DNA of 64,000 bases from Buddleja alternifolia (lineage: Eukaryota > Streptophyta > Magnoliopsida > Lamiales > Scrophulariaceae), in assembly GCA_019426215.1 (NCBI GenBank), contig CM033397.1:27902480-27966479 (forward strand). Reading direction: 5' to 3'. The stretch's first letter is position 1. Every line of letters begins with the position of its first letter. Shown in pieces: positions 41,826-53,036 of the stretch. The translations under genes and the position numbers were made by a program. The notes under the pieces are model-generated. The model had not been told where the DNA came from. It searched no databases and saw only the letters and a program-made list of their open reading frames with translations.

Positions 41826-43492
41826 TGATAAGAAGCATTTTTACGTGTTTTTAAGCCCCTTTGCGTTTGTCTTAGGTTCATTTATCGCTTGATTCTTGCC
41901 ACATGTGCGTTTAATTCGTGCATTAAGTGATTTCAGGTCTTAAATGGATACAATCAAAGAACGGGATGAAAAATGACGTATAAAACAAGTTTAGGCCAAA
42001 TTGCTACGCACCCCTACACCTAGGCGCCATTTTGCCCACGCCCGGGCGCCGTATCTACACCACTTTCCACGTTCGAGCGCTATTTCCATATGTTTAGAGG
42101 CCGAATTGGATGAAGTTCCCTTCTACAATGTTGTAGAACTATGTGTTAGCTTCAAATGAGGACTTGAATCATCCAAATAGGAGTTTCGTGGAGAAAGTTA
42201 TGAATGAAATACGATTTCTGCGCAGGATACATTGCATTTAATTTCAGCATTCTGAATCCCGCGCCCAAGCGCCGTAATGCCACGCCTAGGCGTGTCCACA
42301 CCCGAATTGAGATTCTTTTCAGCCAAAAGATCATCATTTGATGGGGGAATGGAACATTAAAAGCCAAGAGGTCATCACATGTATGAGAGGGATGTCATAA
42401 GTATGTTTCTTAATAGATCTACTTTAGGGAATTTTATACTACTCACTTTAAGAGTAGTGGAGGACACTAGTGGGAGACACACACTAGGAGCTGATTTGTG
42501 GTGGTCTTCTTAAGGCATTTTTGAGCACAATGGACGGACACATCTTGGAGGAGGAGAGAGAGAGAGGCATTTTGGCCATCACTTTTCACTCATCATCATT
42601 CATCACCTTTTCTTCATCACTTTTGGAGGGGAACAAAGAGAGAGGAGCTAAGGATTGAAGATCAAGAGAGCAAAGATCCATCATCAATCAATTGAGGGAG
42701 TTTTAATTATTTGCATTTACATGTTTATTTCCATGAGTATGTATATGTTTGTATTAGATTTTCTTAAGGCTTTGATGAGAGGCTAATATTGTAGAACTAA
42801 GGCCATGTGAAGGCCAAATTTATGAATCAATATATGTGAAGTTGCTCTTTGTATTAATTCTCCTATTGCTTTGTGTGTTAATTCTATGCTTTTATTCCAA
42901 TCATGTGTTTGATCACCATATGCTTGCTATCTTGCCTAATCTAGTTGTTCGAGAGAAAATAGATTAGGGTGCAAGAGAATTAACACATCATCCGAAACAA
43001 ATGAGGGATTGCCCTAGAAATAGGTAAAGATTCCCGGGTGTTGTTAGCCGGATTCGTTCGGGGAAGCTCTAGAACGTTAATGCGTGATTTTTGATTAGAT
43101 TCTCGGATAGACATATTTAGAGAACCGTCAATTAATCATAGGATTATTATGTGCCGAGACATCGGGTAATAGTTAATTTAGGAGTTTCCACCAAAGCAAT
43201 AGGAGTCTAATAATTCGAAGAGTAGCTCATATATATTGACGAGTAGATTCGGTTGTAGCATGTGCCTTAGTCATTTTATCATACGTGAGATTAAATCTAT
43301 AGTACGTTTCTCTTTGGTTCTTCGTTTGTTTAATCTTTTTCTTGCACTTTACTTTAATTGTCTTATCTTTTATCGAAAATCATTAACTAGAATTCAAGTC
43401 CTTGTGGTTCGACAACCCGGACTTTTTGTCCACTTATTACTACACACGTCTAGTGCACTTGCTATCATAGCACGTTAGCTTTTAGCGTGTCA
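41826..43492 (+). repeat. 5' LTR of gypsy D (1667 bp)
   Basis: Starts TGATAAG and ends GTGTCA. GC-rich palindromic elements (cacctaggcgcc, cgcccgggcgcc at about 42018-42052, and gcgcccaagcgcc with cgcctaggcg at about 42260-42293) lie upstream of a weak TATA-like site (about 42433). A GA-repeat leader occurs at about 42555-42575. Confidence 0.93.
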
Positions 43493-43498
43493 AGTTTT

Positions 43499-43516
43499 TG
43501 GCGCCGTTGCCGGGGA
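43499..43516 (+). promoter_or_regulatory. Primer binding site of gypsy D (tRNA-Asp)
   Basis: TGGCGCCGTTGCCGGGGA, 6 bp after the LTR, is the exact complement of the plant tRNA-Asp 3' end. Confidence 0.94.
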
Positions 43517-43652
43517 CTTGTTTATTTTAGTTTTTTTTAGTTTCGTTTACATTTTTTATAATTCTTAGTTTTCGTTTATTTCTTGATTTTCTTTTATTTT
43601 CGTGATTAGTCTAATTTTGTTCTTGTATTTAATTGTTAGGTTCTTGAGGTGC

Positions 43653-46600
43653 ATGACCCGCTCCTCAAACAAGTCTCTATACGAGTTGGAGCCCAAAATT
43701 GAACGAGTTCTTAGGACTAGTAGGCGAGCAAGAGAAATGGCCAATAATCTCAACCAAAACCCAAATGGAAATTTCCCGGACATGAACTCACCGGAAACTA
43801 GGGAGTGGTTACAAGGTGTTCTACAAACCATGCAAGCGGTACCTCCTCCACAACTCCCGTTGGTTCGGGGTAGCTTACCACCTAGGGTCCATACCATTCC
43901 GGGGCCCGTAGTCGTGCCTAATTTCTTCACACCAAACTACCACATTCCGGCTCACATTTTTAATATGGTGCAAGGAGATCCTTTCTATGGAGAACCGCAC
44001 GAATCACCACACGCTCATTTGAAAACCATAGATGAGGCTCTTGTGACCATTCAATATCACCCACGAGATCTTGATGCGATTCGTCTAAGAGTCTTCCATT
44101 TCTCATTGAAGGATAGGGCGACAACATGGTACAAATCCTTACCTCCACAATCTATTACAACATGGAGTGAGTTGGTCGATGCCTTTTTAAATAAATTCTT
44201 TCCACCCTCAAAAATCAATGAGCTACGGAGTAATATAAAAGGGTTTAGGCAAAGGAGCAATGAATCTTTAGCCGAGGCTTGGGCTAGATATAAGGGCATG
44301 CTCCGTAAATGTCCCGATCATAATTTTGGGTTGAATGAACAAGTACTCCATTTCTATGATGGGGTTAGGTCACGTATTCGGCATAGACTCAACGCGGGTG
44401 CGGGAGGAGATCTCCTTGGGTTAGACTGTCAAAGTGTATGGGACAAAGTCGAACAGTTGGCCCGAGAAGACGAGCTTTACCCCGACGATGAAGAGGCCTC
44501 ATCCTCTAAAAAGGTTGCTTGTATTGAGGAAGTAGTAGTCTTGGAACCGGAGGTTGGCAATGTTAATTATGTGGGGAATCAAAATAAACCTCGGGTGAAC
44601 TTTCATATACCCGAGAATTTTCCAAAAAGGCCCAACCCCGCACAGAACGCACAACCGGGGATCTATCAACCGGGGATCTATCAAGCTCCACGACCACCCT
44701 TCAATAACCCACCCCCGAGGCAAGGCAATTTCAATGGACAAGGTCAAGGTCAAGTGCAAATGCGACCTCCCACAATCGATGAGAAACTAGATGCTCACAT
44801 GAAAAAGTCCGATACATCTTTCAACGAACTTCGGGGTATGATAAAGGATATGTGTATGGAGATGAAGGATTTGCGAACACAAGTAGGGCAACTTTCTAAT
44901 GCGGTTAACGGTAGAGCCCCGGGGACTCTCCCAAGCGACACGGAAAAGAACCCGAAGGCCCAATGCAATGCCATAGCCTTGAGAAGTGGCAAACAATTGG
45001 AGAATGACACTGCCAGTACATCCGCGCCCGAGCGCCCCGACATGCACGCCCAGGCGCCTGATCTACCCTGTTCTGGACAAAATTCTCTGTTTCCCGTGCC
45101 CGAGAGCCCAGAACTGCACGCCCAGGCGCCTACAGATACGCGCCTAGGCGCCAATATACGCGCCCAGGCGCCACCCACAAACCTGCCAGATGCATATGTT
45201 TTGCATCCCGCGCCCAAGCGCCTAGAACTGCACGCCCAGGCGCCAACAGATCCGCGCCTAGGCGCCGATATACGCGCCCAGGCGCCGCCTACTGTTTCAG
45301 TGGGTTTTCATCCGTGTAATTTAACGCTTTCTCCCCCTATCGAAGTTCGTCTCCCCTTCCCAAATGCTCACAAAAAGAAGAAAAAGGAGATGGATCCGAG
45401 CTTTCTTCGAATTTTGGCAATCCTTCGGGAAGTGAGAATTAATATTCCGTTTATTGACGCCATTCTCCAAATGCCGAATTATGTGAAGTTCTTCAAGGAC
45501 ATACTCTCCAACAAGCAGAAGTGGGAAGAGAATGAGACGATGTGCCTCACGGAAGAATGCTCCGCCGTATTACTCAATAAATTGCCAACTAAGCTCCAAG
45601 ATCCCGGGAGTCTCACAATCCCATGCACGATTGGATCCCTATCATTCAAGAAGGTGTTATGTGACTCGGGGGCCAGCATCAATCTTCTTCCATACTCACT
45701 GTTTAAAAAGCTAGGCCTTGGAAATCCCAAGCCGACCTCAATGAGCCTTCAACTAGCCGACCGATCGATCAAGAGGCCCAAGGGGATAATCGAAGACGTT
45801 ATTGTCCAAGTCGACAAGTTTTATTTTCCCGTTGATTTCGTAGTACTCGACATGGAAGAAGATGTGGAGGTACCATTAATCCTAGGGAGACCATTCCTAG
45901 CCACGGGTAAGGCGGTAATTGACATTGCTAATGGTAAGCTTACCTTGAATGTGGGCGATGACAAAGTTACCTTTGATGTTTACAAAGTCCTTAAACATCC
46001 TATTGATCATGACTCGTGTTATCGAATTGATACATTTGACCATTTGATTGTTGAGTATTTACAGGACAATACAATTGAAAATTCTCTCGAACAGAATCTT
46101 ATGAAATCCATGCAAGTGGACTCGGAGAAAGATGATCTAGTGGAAAAGGTTCTAAGCTTGGAGTACAAATCTTCCTCTCATTCGGGAGGATTCATCAAAG
46201 TTGATAGATCATTGTCAGGATCACCTCGCCCATCTATTGAAGAACCCCCCTCTCTCGAACTCAAACCCCTCCCCTCCCACCTTAAATATGTGTACTTGAA
46301 CGATGACGAAACACTCCCATTGATCATTTCCTCATCTCTTTCAGGATCACAAGAAGAGCAATTAATGACGGTGTTGAGATCTCACAAACGGGCTTTTGGG
46401 TGGAAACTTGCGGACATCAAAGGCATTAGTCCAGCGATATGTATGCACAAAATACTTATGGAGGACTCCACCAAGCCTACACGCCAACCCCAAAGGAGAT
46501 CAAACCCACAAATCCAAGAGGTAGTAAAGAAGGAAGTGATTAAACTGCTCGACTCAGGTATAATCTATCCTATTTCTGATAGTGCGTGGGTGAGCCCTAC

Positions 46601-49152
46601 CCAAGTGGTGCCTAAGAAAGGGGGGATAACGGTAATTGAGAATGCGAATAATGAGCTTATCCCAACTCGTATAATTAGTGGGTGGCGTGTATGTATAGAT
46701 TACCGTAAGTTGAATGATGCCACACGTAAGGATCATTTCCCCCTCCCCTTTATTGACCAAATGCTTGAACGATTAGCCGGGCATGATTTCTATTGTTTTC
46801 TAGATGGTTACTCCGGCTATAATCAAATTGCCATAGATCCTGAGGACCAAGAGAAAACCACTTTCACTTGTCCTTATGGCACATTTGCTTATAGAAGGAT
46901 GCCATTTGGCTTGTGTAATGCCCCGGCCACTTTTCAAAGATGCATGATGGCTATTTTTCATGATATGGTTGAAGATTTCCTTGAAATTTTTATGGATGAC
47001 TTTTCTGTTTTCGGAACAACTTTTGATATCTGTCTTGCTCATCTAAATGTTGTGCTTAAACGTTGTGAAGAAACCAACCTTGTTTTGAATTGGGAAAAAT
47101 GCCATTTAATGGTCCGGGAGGGGATTGTACTTGGCCACAAGATCTCTCAAAAAGGGATCGAAGTGGACCAAGCCAAGATTGAGGTCATTGAAAAACTTCC
47201 CCCGCCCACATCGGTAAAAGCTGTTAGGAGTTTCCTCGGGCATGCTGGTTTCTATAGGCGATTCATCTTGAATTTCTCTAAAATTGCGAAACCGTTGTCT
47301 AATTTGCTTGTTAAAGATGCACCTTTTGATTTCAATTCTTCTTGTATGCAGGCCTTTCTTGATTTGAAGGAACGCTTAGTTTCCGCCCCTATCATGTCAT
47401 CCCCCGATTGGAGCTTACCATTCGAATTGATGTGTGATGCGAGTGACACCGCGGTTGGAGCGGTCCTTGGCCAAAGGAAGGAAAAGGTATTTCGAACCAT
47501 TTACTATGCTAGTAAAACTCTTAACGATGCACAATTGAATTATGCCACCACGGAAAAAGAATTACTCGCCATAGTCTTTGCATTCGATAAATTCCACTCT
47601 TACCTCGTGCTAAACAAAGTGATAGTTTACACCGATCATTCGGCTTTAAAATATTTGCTTGCCAAGAAAGATGCTAAACCAAGACTTCTTAGGTGGATTT
47701 TGTTACTCCAAGAATTTGATTTAGAGATAAAAGACAAGAAAGGCACCGAAAATGTAGTAGCCGACCACCTCTCACGATTAGAGCTAGTGAATGATCCGTT
47801 AGATGAGACACCAATTCGTGAGGAATTTCCAGATGAACACCTCCTTGCTATTTCTGAAAAAATTTCACCTTGGTATGCTAACTTTGCCAATTACATTGTT
47901 ACGGGCCGTCTTCCCCGGATATCACTTTTCATCAAAAGAAGAAATTTCTATCTGATGTAAAGCAATATCTTTGGGACGAACCCTTTTTATTCAAAGTTTG
48001 TGCAGATGGTTTAATTCGACGTTGCATACCCGAAACGGACGTGCATGCTATCCTATCTCATTGTCATGATATGGCGGTAGGTGGCCATTTTGGGCCTTCC
48101 AAAACGGTAGCTAAGATCCTCCAATCAGGTTTCTTCTGGCCTACTCTTGTTAAAGATGCACATCATTATGTCAAATCTTGTGATCGCTGTCAACGAATGG
48201 GGAACATCTCTAAACATCATGAAACGCCCTTAAATAGCATGTTAGAGTGTGAGTTGTTTGATGTATGGGGTGTGGATTTCATGGGCCCTTTCCCAGTTCT
48301 TGTTCAAATAAATATATCCTTGTTGCGGTAGACTATGTCTCCAAATGGGTGGAAGCCGTGGCCTTGCCTACTAATGATGCTCGGGTTGTCACTCGTTTTC
48401 TGAAGAAGCATATTTTTACTCGATTTGGAACTCCCCGAGCCATCATTAGTGACGGGGGCACCCACTTCTGCAACAGGCAGTTTGAACTTTTATTGACCAA
48501 GTACGGGGTGAAGCATAAAATTTCGACCCCATACCACCCACAAACTAGTGGCCAAGTGGAGGTCTCGAATAGGGAGATTAAGCGTATTTTAGAAAAAACT
48601 GTCAACGCATCAAGAAAGGATTGGTCCCTTAAATTGGATGATGCTCTTTGGGCTTATCGGACCGCCTATAAAACCCCAATTGGCATGTCCCCGTATCGTC
48701 TTGTTTTTGGCAAAACATGTCACTTGCCCGTTGAACTCGAGCATCGTGCTTATTGGGCCATTAAGTTTCTAAATTTTGACTCTCAAAGTGTAGGTACACA
48801 ACGTTTGCTACAACTCAACGAGCTCGAAGAATGGCGTCATCTTGCCTATGAGAACGCAAAACTCTATAAGGAGCGGACCAAAATGTGGCATGACAAACAT
48901 ATTCTCCCCCGGGAATTCCACAAGGGAGAGCGGGTGTTGCTATACAACTCTCGACTCCGACTCTTCCCCGGGAAGCTTAAGTCTCGATGGTCGGGCCCAT
49001 TTTTGATTTCCCAGGTCTATCCATCCGGCGCCGTTGAGCTTACAACAGATAAAGGACATACTTTCTTGGTCAACGCTCAACGTCTAAAACCTTACTTAGG
49101 GATGGATGGACCAAGAGACAAAGAGTCCTTCATCCTCGCGGACCCTTCGTGA
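43653..49152 (+). pseudogene. gag-pol: Gag-pol of gypsy D with two single-base frameshifts
   Basis: The open frame reaches a GTG at 43602; the first ATG is 43653 (MTRSSNKS). Gag capsid spans about residues 115-280. Unlike B, no CCHC zinc knuckle is seen. A Pro/Gln-rich stretch and the palindrome-derived repeat (45023-45290) precede the protease (CDSGASINLLP, about residue 669). RT carries FMDDF (about 1112) and RNase H begins CDASD (about 1260). The first frameshift is near 47918, after VTGRLP; the second is near 48296, just after DFMGPFP. Beyond each, the integrase reads on in another frame with the HHCC finger (about 48060-48195), [16 protein letters not shown] and the final block to 49152. 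Both look like 1-base losses. No chromodomain. Confidence 0.93.
45023..45290 (+). repeat. Palindrome repeats inside the gag-pol coding sequence of gypsy D
   Basis: Three imperfect repeats encode peptides of the form PERPDMHAQAP, PESPELHAQAP and PKRLELHAQAP, with TDxRLGAxIRAQAPP segments. Their DNA consists of cgcgcctaggcgcc, cgcccaggcgcc and gcgcccaagcgcc blocks, the same palindromes as in the LTR and in the array at 49362. The segment lies between capsid and protease and is absent from B. Confidence 0.85.
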
Positions 49153-49194
49153 TTCTTCGCTTTCAGTCGAGCTAATGACTCTAAACTAGCGCTT

Positions 49195-49212
49195 CTTGGG
49201 AGGCAACTCATG
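49195..49212 (+). promoter_or_regulatory. Post-pol hairpin of gypsy D (one mismatch)
   Basis: CTTGGGAGGCAACTCATG lies 42 bp after the pol stop. The stem has one mismatch and one G-T pair, against the perfect stems of A', B and E. The upstream block GTCGAGCTAATGACTC and GCGCTT is kept. Confidence 0.7.
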
Positions 49213-49361
49213 TTTTCTTTCCGTTTCCTTTTCTTTTTCCTTTATTATCCTGTTTGTTGCTTTATTTTCTAGTCTTACATCTTTGTTAGTTTGTGTTTTA
49301 AGTGTTTTGTCTCTTCCCTTTTGAAACAGGAAATGAAATTCTTTACAAAATTTTTCTGAAC

Positions 49362-49556
49362 GGGGCGCCCAAGCGCCGAGAAACCAGGCGCCTAGGCGCC
49401 CGGTTCTGAAAGGGGCGCCCAAGCGCCGAGAAAACAGGCGCCTAGGCGCCCGGTTCTGAAAGGGGCGCCCAAGCGCCGAAACAACGCCCGCCTAGGCGCG
49501 GGCATTACAAGTAAAAAATTTCAGGTACGCTGTGTCGCGTGCCTAGGCGCCCGTTT
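49362..49556 (+). repeat. Internal palindrome array of gypsy D (50-bp tandem units)
   Basis: Units begin at 49362, 49412 and 49462. Each has ggggcgcccaagcgcc then ggcgcctaggcgcc and a cggttctgaaa linker. A variant third unit and a remnant (about 49535-49556) follow. Each unit has palindromes such as GGCGCCTAGGCGCC. The array lies directly upstream of the ORF2 leader. Confidence 0.88.
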
Positions 49557-50173
49557 CTGATTTAAACAAATTTGTGGGTCAAACGGTCAAAATTCTTCAC
49601 AAACTCTTCACAACTCCTCTCCCAAGCGATTTCCGGCGACACTCTCACCTTTTTCGGCCATCTCCACCGTGTTTCACCGCCATTTTCCATCAACATCACT
49701 CGCTGCACCGCGACTCCTCCTTCACATCCAACTCGGGAAAAAAAAGGTGAGTTTTGGCTTTACCCTTCTTCCATTTCCGATTCATAGACGACGAGTAGGA
49801 GCCTTACATTATATTTTGAGGATTATTTGGGGCTTCGTCCGATTGTGGATTGAATTTTTTTGAGGACGTCTATTGAATTTGTGGATCGTAAAAAAAAAAA
49901 AAAAAAAAAAAATTTGAGGGTTGTTGTTGTTGAATTGGATGATCTATTGTTATCAATTTGTGGGTTGTTGTGTTGAAATTGGATGCTATTTTTTTGATTA
50001 AATTGTGGATTATTGCTTAAAGAATTGAGGAATCGGTTAAATCCGTGGATTGTTGCTAGATTGTGGGTTGCTCTCTGATTTTGGTGTGTTGTTGGGCGTT
50101 GACGATTGTTGTATTGGGTTGGTTGCATTTGGGTTGATTTGAGTAGTTGAGAAGTTGATCATTGTTGTTGCAA
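49557..50173 (+). promoter_or_regulatory. Putative promoter, leader and intron of gypsy D ORF2
   Basis: The array is followed by an AT-rich short segment (TTTAAACAAATTT at about 49561), then a CT-rich stretch resembling a plant 5' leader (49595-49735). A strong 5' splice site AAAG|GTGAGT is at 49747. The segment downstream is T-rich with a 23-base A run (49890-49912). Candidate 3' splice sites are TTTGAG at 50143 or GTAG at 50146, shortly before the ORF2 ATG. The arrangement mirrors gypsy B (18746-19335). Confidence 0.5.
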
Positions 50174-51480
50174 ATGACGAGAACTACCAATAGACCGTCC
50201 AAGGGTAAGAAAAAAGTGGGTGAGGGTTCCTCTAATGAGCCCGAGACTCCCAATAATACCCGTTTTGAAAACCCCCAAGTCCAAATTATGTGTCAGAGTT
50301 TGAGCACCCCCCGCACCCTTATTAAGGAGCACTATTTAACCACCCGGGGACAGCCCTCTGTGCACGAATTGATACAGTTTCATCGCTTACAGTTTTTCTG
50401 TCAAAAGCCCGAGGCCATTCATCTTCCTTGGGTCCTGGAATTCTTCAGCTCCGGGGTTTATGATGAGATTGAGACACGAGGATGGCTGGGGACTACCCTT
50501 TTGGTCCGGGGCAAACATGTCAATTATGAGTTGAGACAGATTAGGGAGAGCATAGGCACCCCGACCCCTCAGACATGCGAGTTCACCACTCTTTACAATG
50601 CAGGGCGCCTCCGAGTTAGCCTGTCGGATATTTTGCGGGTTATTGGCCGAGAGGGGTGGGAATGGGTACCCGGAGAAGCTCATGTCCCCCGTAGAGCTCT
50701 ATTACCCGAGGCTGCTTTCTGGCTCGACTTCATCCGATTCAATTTAATACCGAGTACCAATCGATCAGAGGCAAACAAGGAACGGGCCACCCTCATCTAC
50801 GCTATTATGTCCAAGAAAGCTGTGGACTTTGCCCGGGTAATCCACAAGTTTTTGACGGACCACTTTAGGAAGTTGAAAATGAGTTAGGGCCGTTGATTAA
50901 CAAAGAATTGGCTAAGCAAAAGGGAGAAGGTCCCACTCGAAAGATTCCCATCATTCTCCCGTCACTGATCACAGCTTTATGCAAGGCGGCTAAGGTTCCC
51001 ACATTTCCTATGGAGCGTACTGAGCTTCCTGGTTCTTATCTCACCGTGGTAGATGACGACTCCCAGGCTCCTCCACCACCAGCTACTTCCAAGAGGCCTC
51101 GCCCGTCTTCATCCCGGTCTACTAGCTCCCCACAGTTTCCACCTATGGATGCCGCCGCCATTAGACAATTAAAGGATGAATTGAGGGATGAGTTGCGAGA
51201 TGAGATGAGGGTGGTCATGTCCGACACTTGTGCTTATTTCCGTCAGCTTTTTGTAGAGCATGATGCGTTTGTCGGTTGGGGGCCGTTTGATTATTCTGCT
51301 CCTCCACCTTACCCGCACCCCCCGCCTCAGCAGCCCGCAGATATGCACGAGTCAGGTGCTCTCGTTCCTGAAGGAGGTGATGATGAGGCTCATAATGATG
51401 AGGGTAGCCAGTTGATTGATTTGGATGATCTCGACGGAGTGGATGAGGATTACATTGACCGTTTTGGCACCACCGATTAG
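50174..51480 (+). pseudogene. ORF2 of gypsy D, one frameshift (about 435 codons)
   Basis: The ATG is at 50174 (MTRTTNRPSKGKKK), again a basic start. The first frame ends at 50887 and the second continues to 51480. A 1-base indel near 50860-50870 explains the switch, since NELGPLINKELAKQKG follows in the new frame. The conserved region (residues about 55-240) has LPWVLEFFSSG, LLVRGKHVNY, and AAFWLDFIRFNLIP followed by KERATLIYAIM, matching gypsy B ORF2 in spacing and pattern. The C-terminal part has a charged repeat (LKDELRDELRDEMR), likely coiled coil, then a Pro-rich stretch and an acidic tail. Function unknown; no membrane segment. Confidence 0.8.
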
Positions 51481-52837
51481 GCTTATTTTGTTTTATTTCC
51501 ATGCATGTTTCTTTTTGTTTTTGGATATCTTTTGTTGGGTTGTTGGATATTTTATGTTTTATGTTTGGATGCTTGATGTTTTCTTTCCATGCACGTTTCT
51601 CATTTTTTTTGTTTGTCTCGTTTTGTTTTATTCTATCCAATGTTTGATGCTCTGTATGGCTAGCATTTGTTTACCTATGTAGTGATCGACACAGTGATTG
51701 CCATCCGTGGACTTGATTGCCTTAAATGGACTCGGGTTTGCTTTTCAGCTTCCCCATGGTGACGTGTACTTTGACCTTCTCTTTTTTTTCAAACATTGTG
51801 GACGATGTTCATAATAAGTGTGGGGGGGTATATGGTATACTAGATCCATTATAGTCATGTTGATTCATGTTTTACATATTTCGGTCCAAGTTTGGGGGTG
51901 CTGTACCTCTACATGTGAAATGTGTGCAATTTTAATTTTTTTTTTTTGATAGAATTTCAACCCTTCACTTGAGGCATTGAGTATGGTTAATGTGAATACA
52001 TGGTATGTTTTCTCTATCAATTTGGTTTTAATGGCTATACACATCGTTCTTTGCTTATGGGATCCTAACTAGACTAGATTAACCTTAAGATGATTCACAT
52101 ATGCACCTAAATCGAAGGTAGAGGAGTTGAGTGGGCAATCATTTTGAAACACTTAAAGGCTTGATCCCGGAAATATCAACTTAGAATTTTCACATGTGTT
52201 ATGAGTTGAGAACGTTAACTTCGTGTGCTTAATAATAATAAAAAGAGGTTGAACATTGGTATGACTGAAAAAGTCAAGCCAATGCAAGTGTTAAGTGAAT
52301 AAGGACCTAGTTTGATTTTGTGGCCTTTGACACTCGAGCGATTAAGCCCTTAGGAGTGTCTCCACATTTGATACCCTAAAGCCATCTGGTTTAGGAGTTA
52401 TTGGCCTAAAGCTCGTTACACGGGTGTCATAGAAAGCCTAAGAGGATCAAACATTGCACATGGTCTAGCCTCTAATGTTTCGAGTTGAAAGTGCATAAGA
52501 TAAATCCGAAAGTGGAATGAAGTGATGAATTTTTAAGTGGCTATGAAGTTGTATTCAATTCTCGTACCATGTGAATAATCAAAAGTTGATAAATATGGGG
52601 TTAATGTTTGAAAAGTGGTAAGAATGCCACTTGACTATAATACTTGAGATTTATTACACTACACCCTTAGGATGATCTTTTCAATGTTAAGGCGTAACAT
52701 GAGCAAATGTGTGATGTGTATATATTTGTAATATGAGCTTAAACAGATGAATTCATACCATTGTGTGCTATTAATCATTGTAATTTACGTTGAGTGATCG
52801 GGGTTGAAAATCTTTCGATTTTTGGGTATATCGTCTG
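51481..52837 (+). other. Non-coding region of gypsy D with internal polypurine motif
   Basis: The internal polypurine motif is at 51794-51829 (CATTGTGGACGATG then AAGTGTGGGGGGG), with another AAGTTTGGGGGTG at about 51889-51901. From 52050 the sequence aligns by eye with gypsy A' 840-1690. No ORF. Confidence 0.65.
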
Positions 52838-52938
52838 CAAACCCTCACGAGACTATAACTCGTCCTTTGAGGTAACTAAAAGGTTCAAAGGCTTGTTGCA
52901 TTCGCTAAATGCAACCGTTTACTCCACGAAAGTGAGTT
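52838..52938 (+). promoter_or_regulatory. Stem-loop cluster of gypsy D
   Basis: H1 pairs ACGAG (52847) with CTCGT (52859). H2 is a weaker CCTTT/AAAGG pairing. H3 pairs TTGCAT (52896) with ATGCAA (52909), loop TCGCTAA. A GAAA-loop hairpin ACTCCAC/GTGAGT follows at 52921-52937. The order is the same as in A'. Confidence 0.7.
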
Positions 52939-52999
52939 AGGTAGTTTTCTTTTTGTTTCTCTCTTTGATTGATGATGTTTCCTTATCTTAAAACTCTTA

Positions 53000-53036
53000 T
53001 TGCTCGAGGACGATCAATTGATAAGTGTGGGGGTGT
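53000..53036 (+). promoter_or_regulatory. Pre-PPT hairpin and polypurine tract of gypsy D
   Basis: TTGCTCGAGGACGATCAA folds as a 7-bp stem with one mismatch and loop AGGA, followed by AAGTGTGGGGGTG just before the LTR. Confidence 0.8.

Noticed and set aside
42152..42367. Minus-strand 71-codon ORF conserved in both D LTRs
   Set aside because: It is conserved only because the LTRs are recent duplicates. It spans the palindromic LTR region and has no supporting features.
49890..49912. 23-base A run as the tail of a LINE or processed retrogene
   Set aside because: No upstream gene-like body or target duplication. It lies in the presumed leader intron of gypsy D ORF2.
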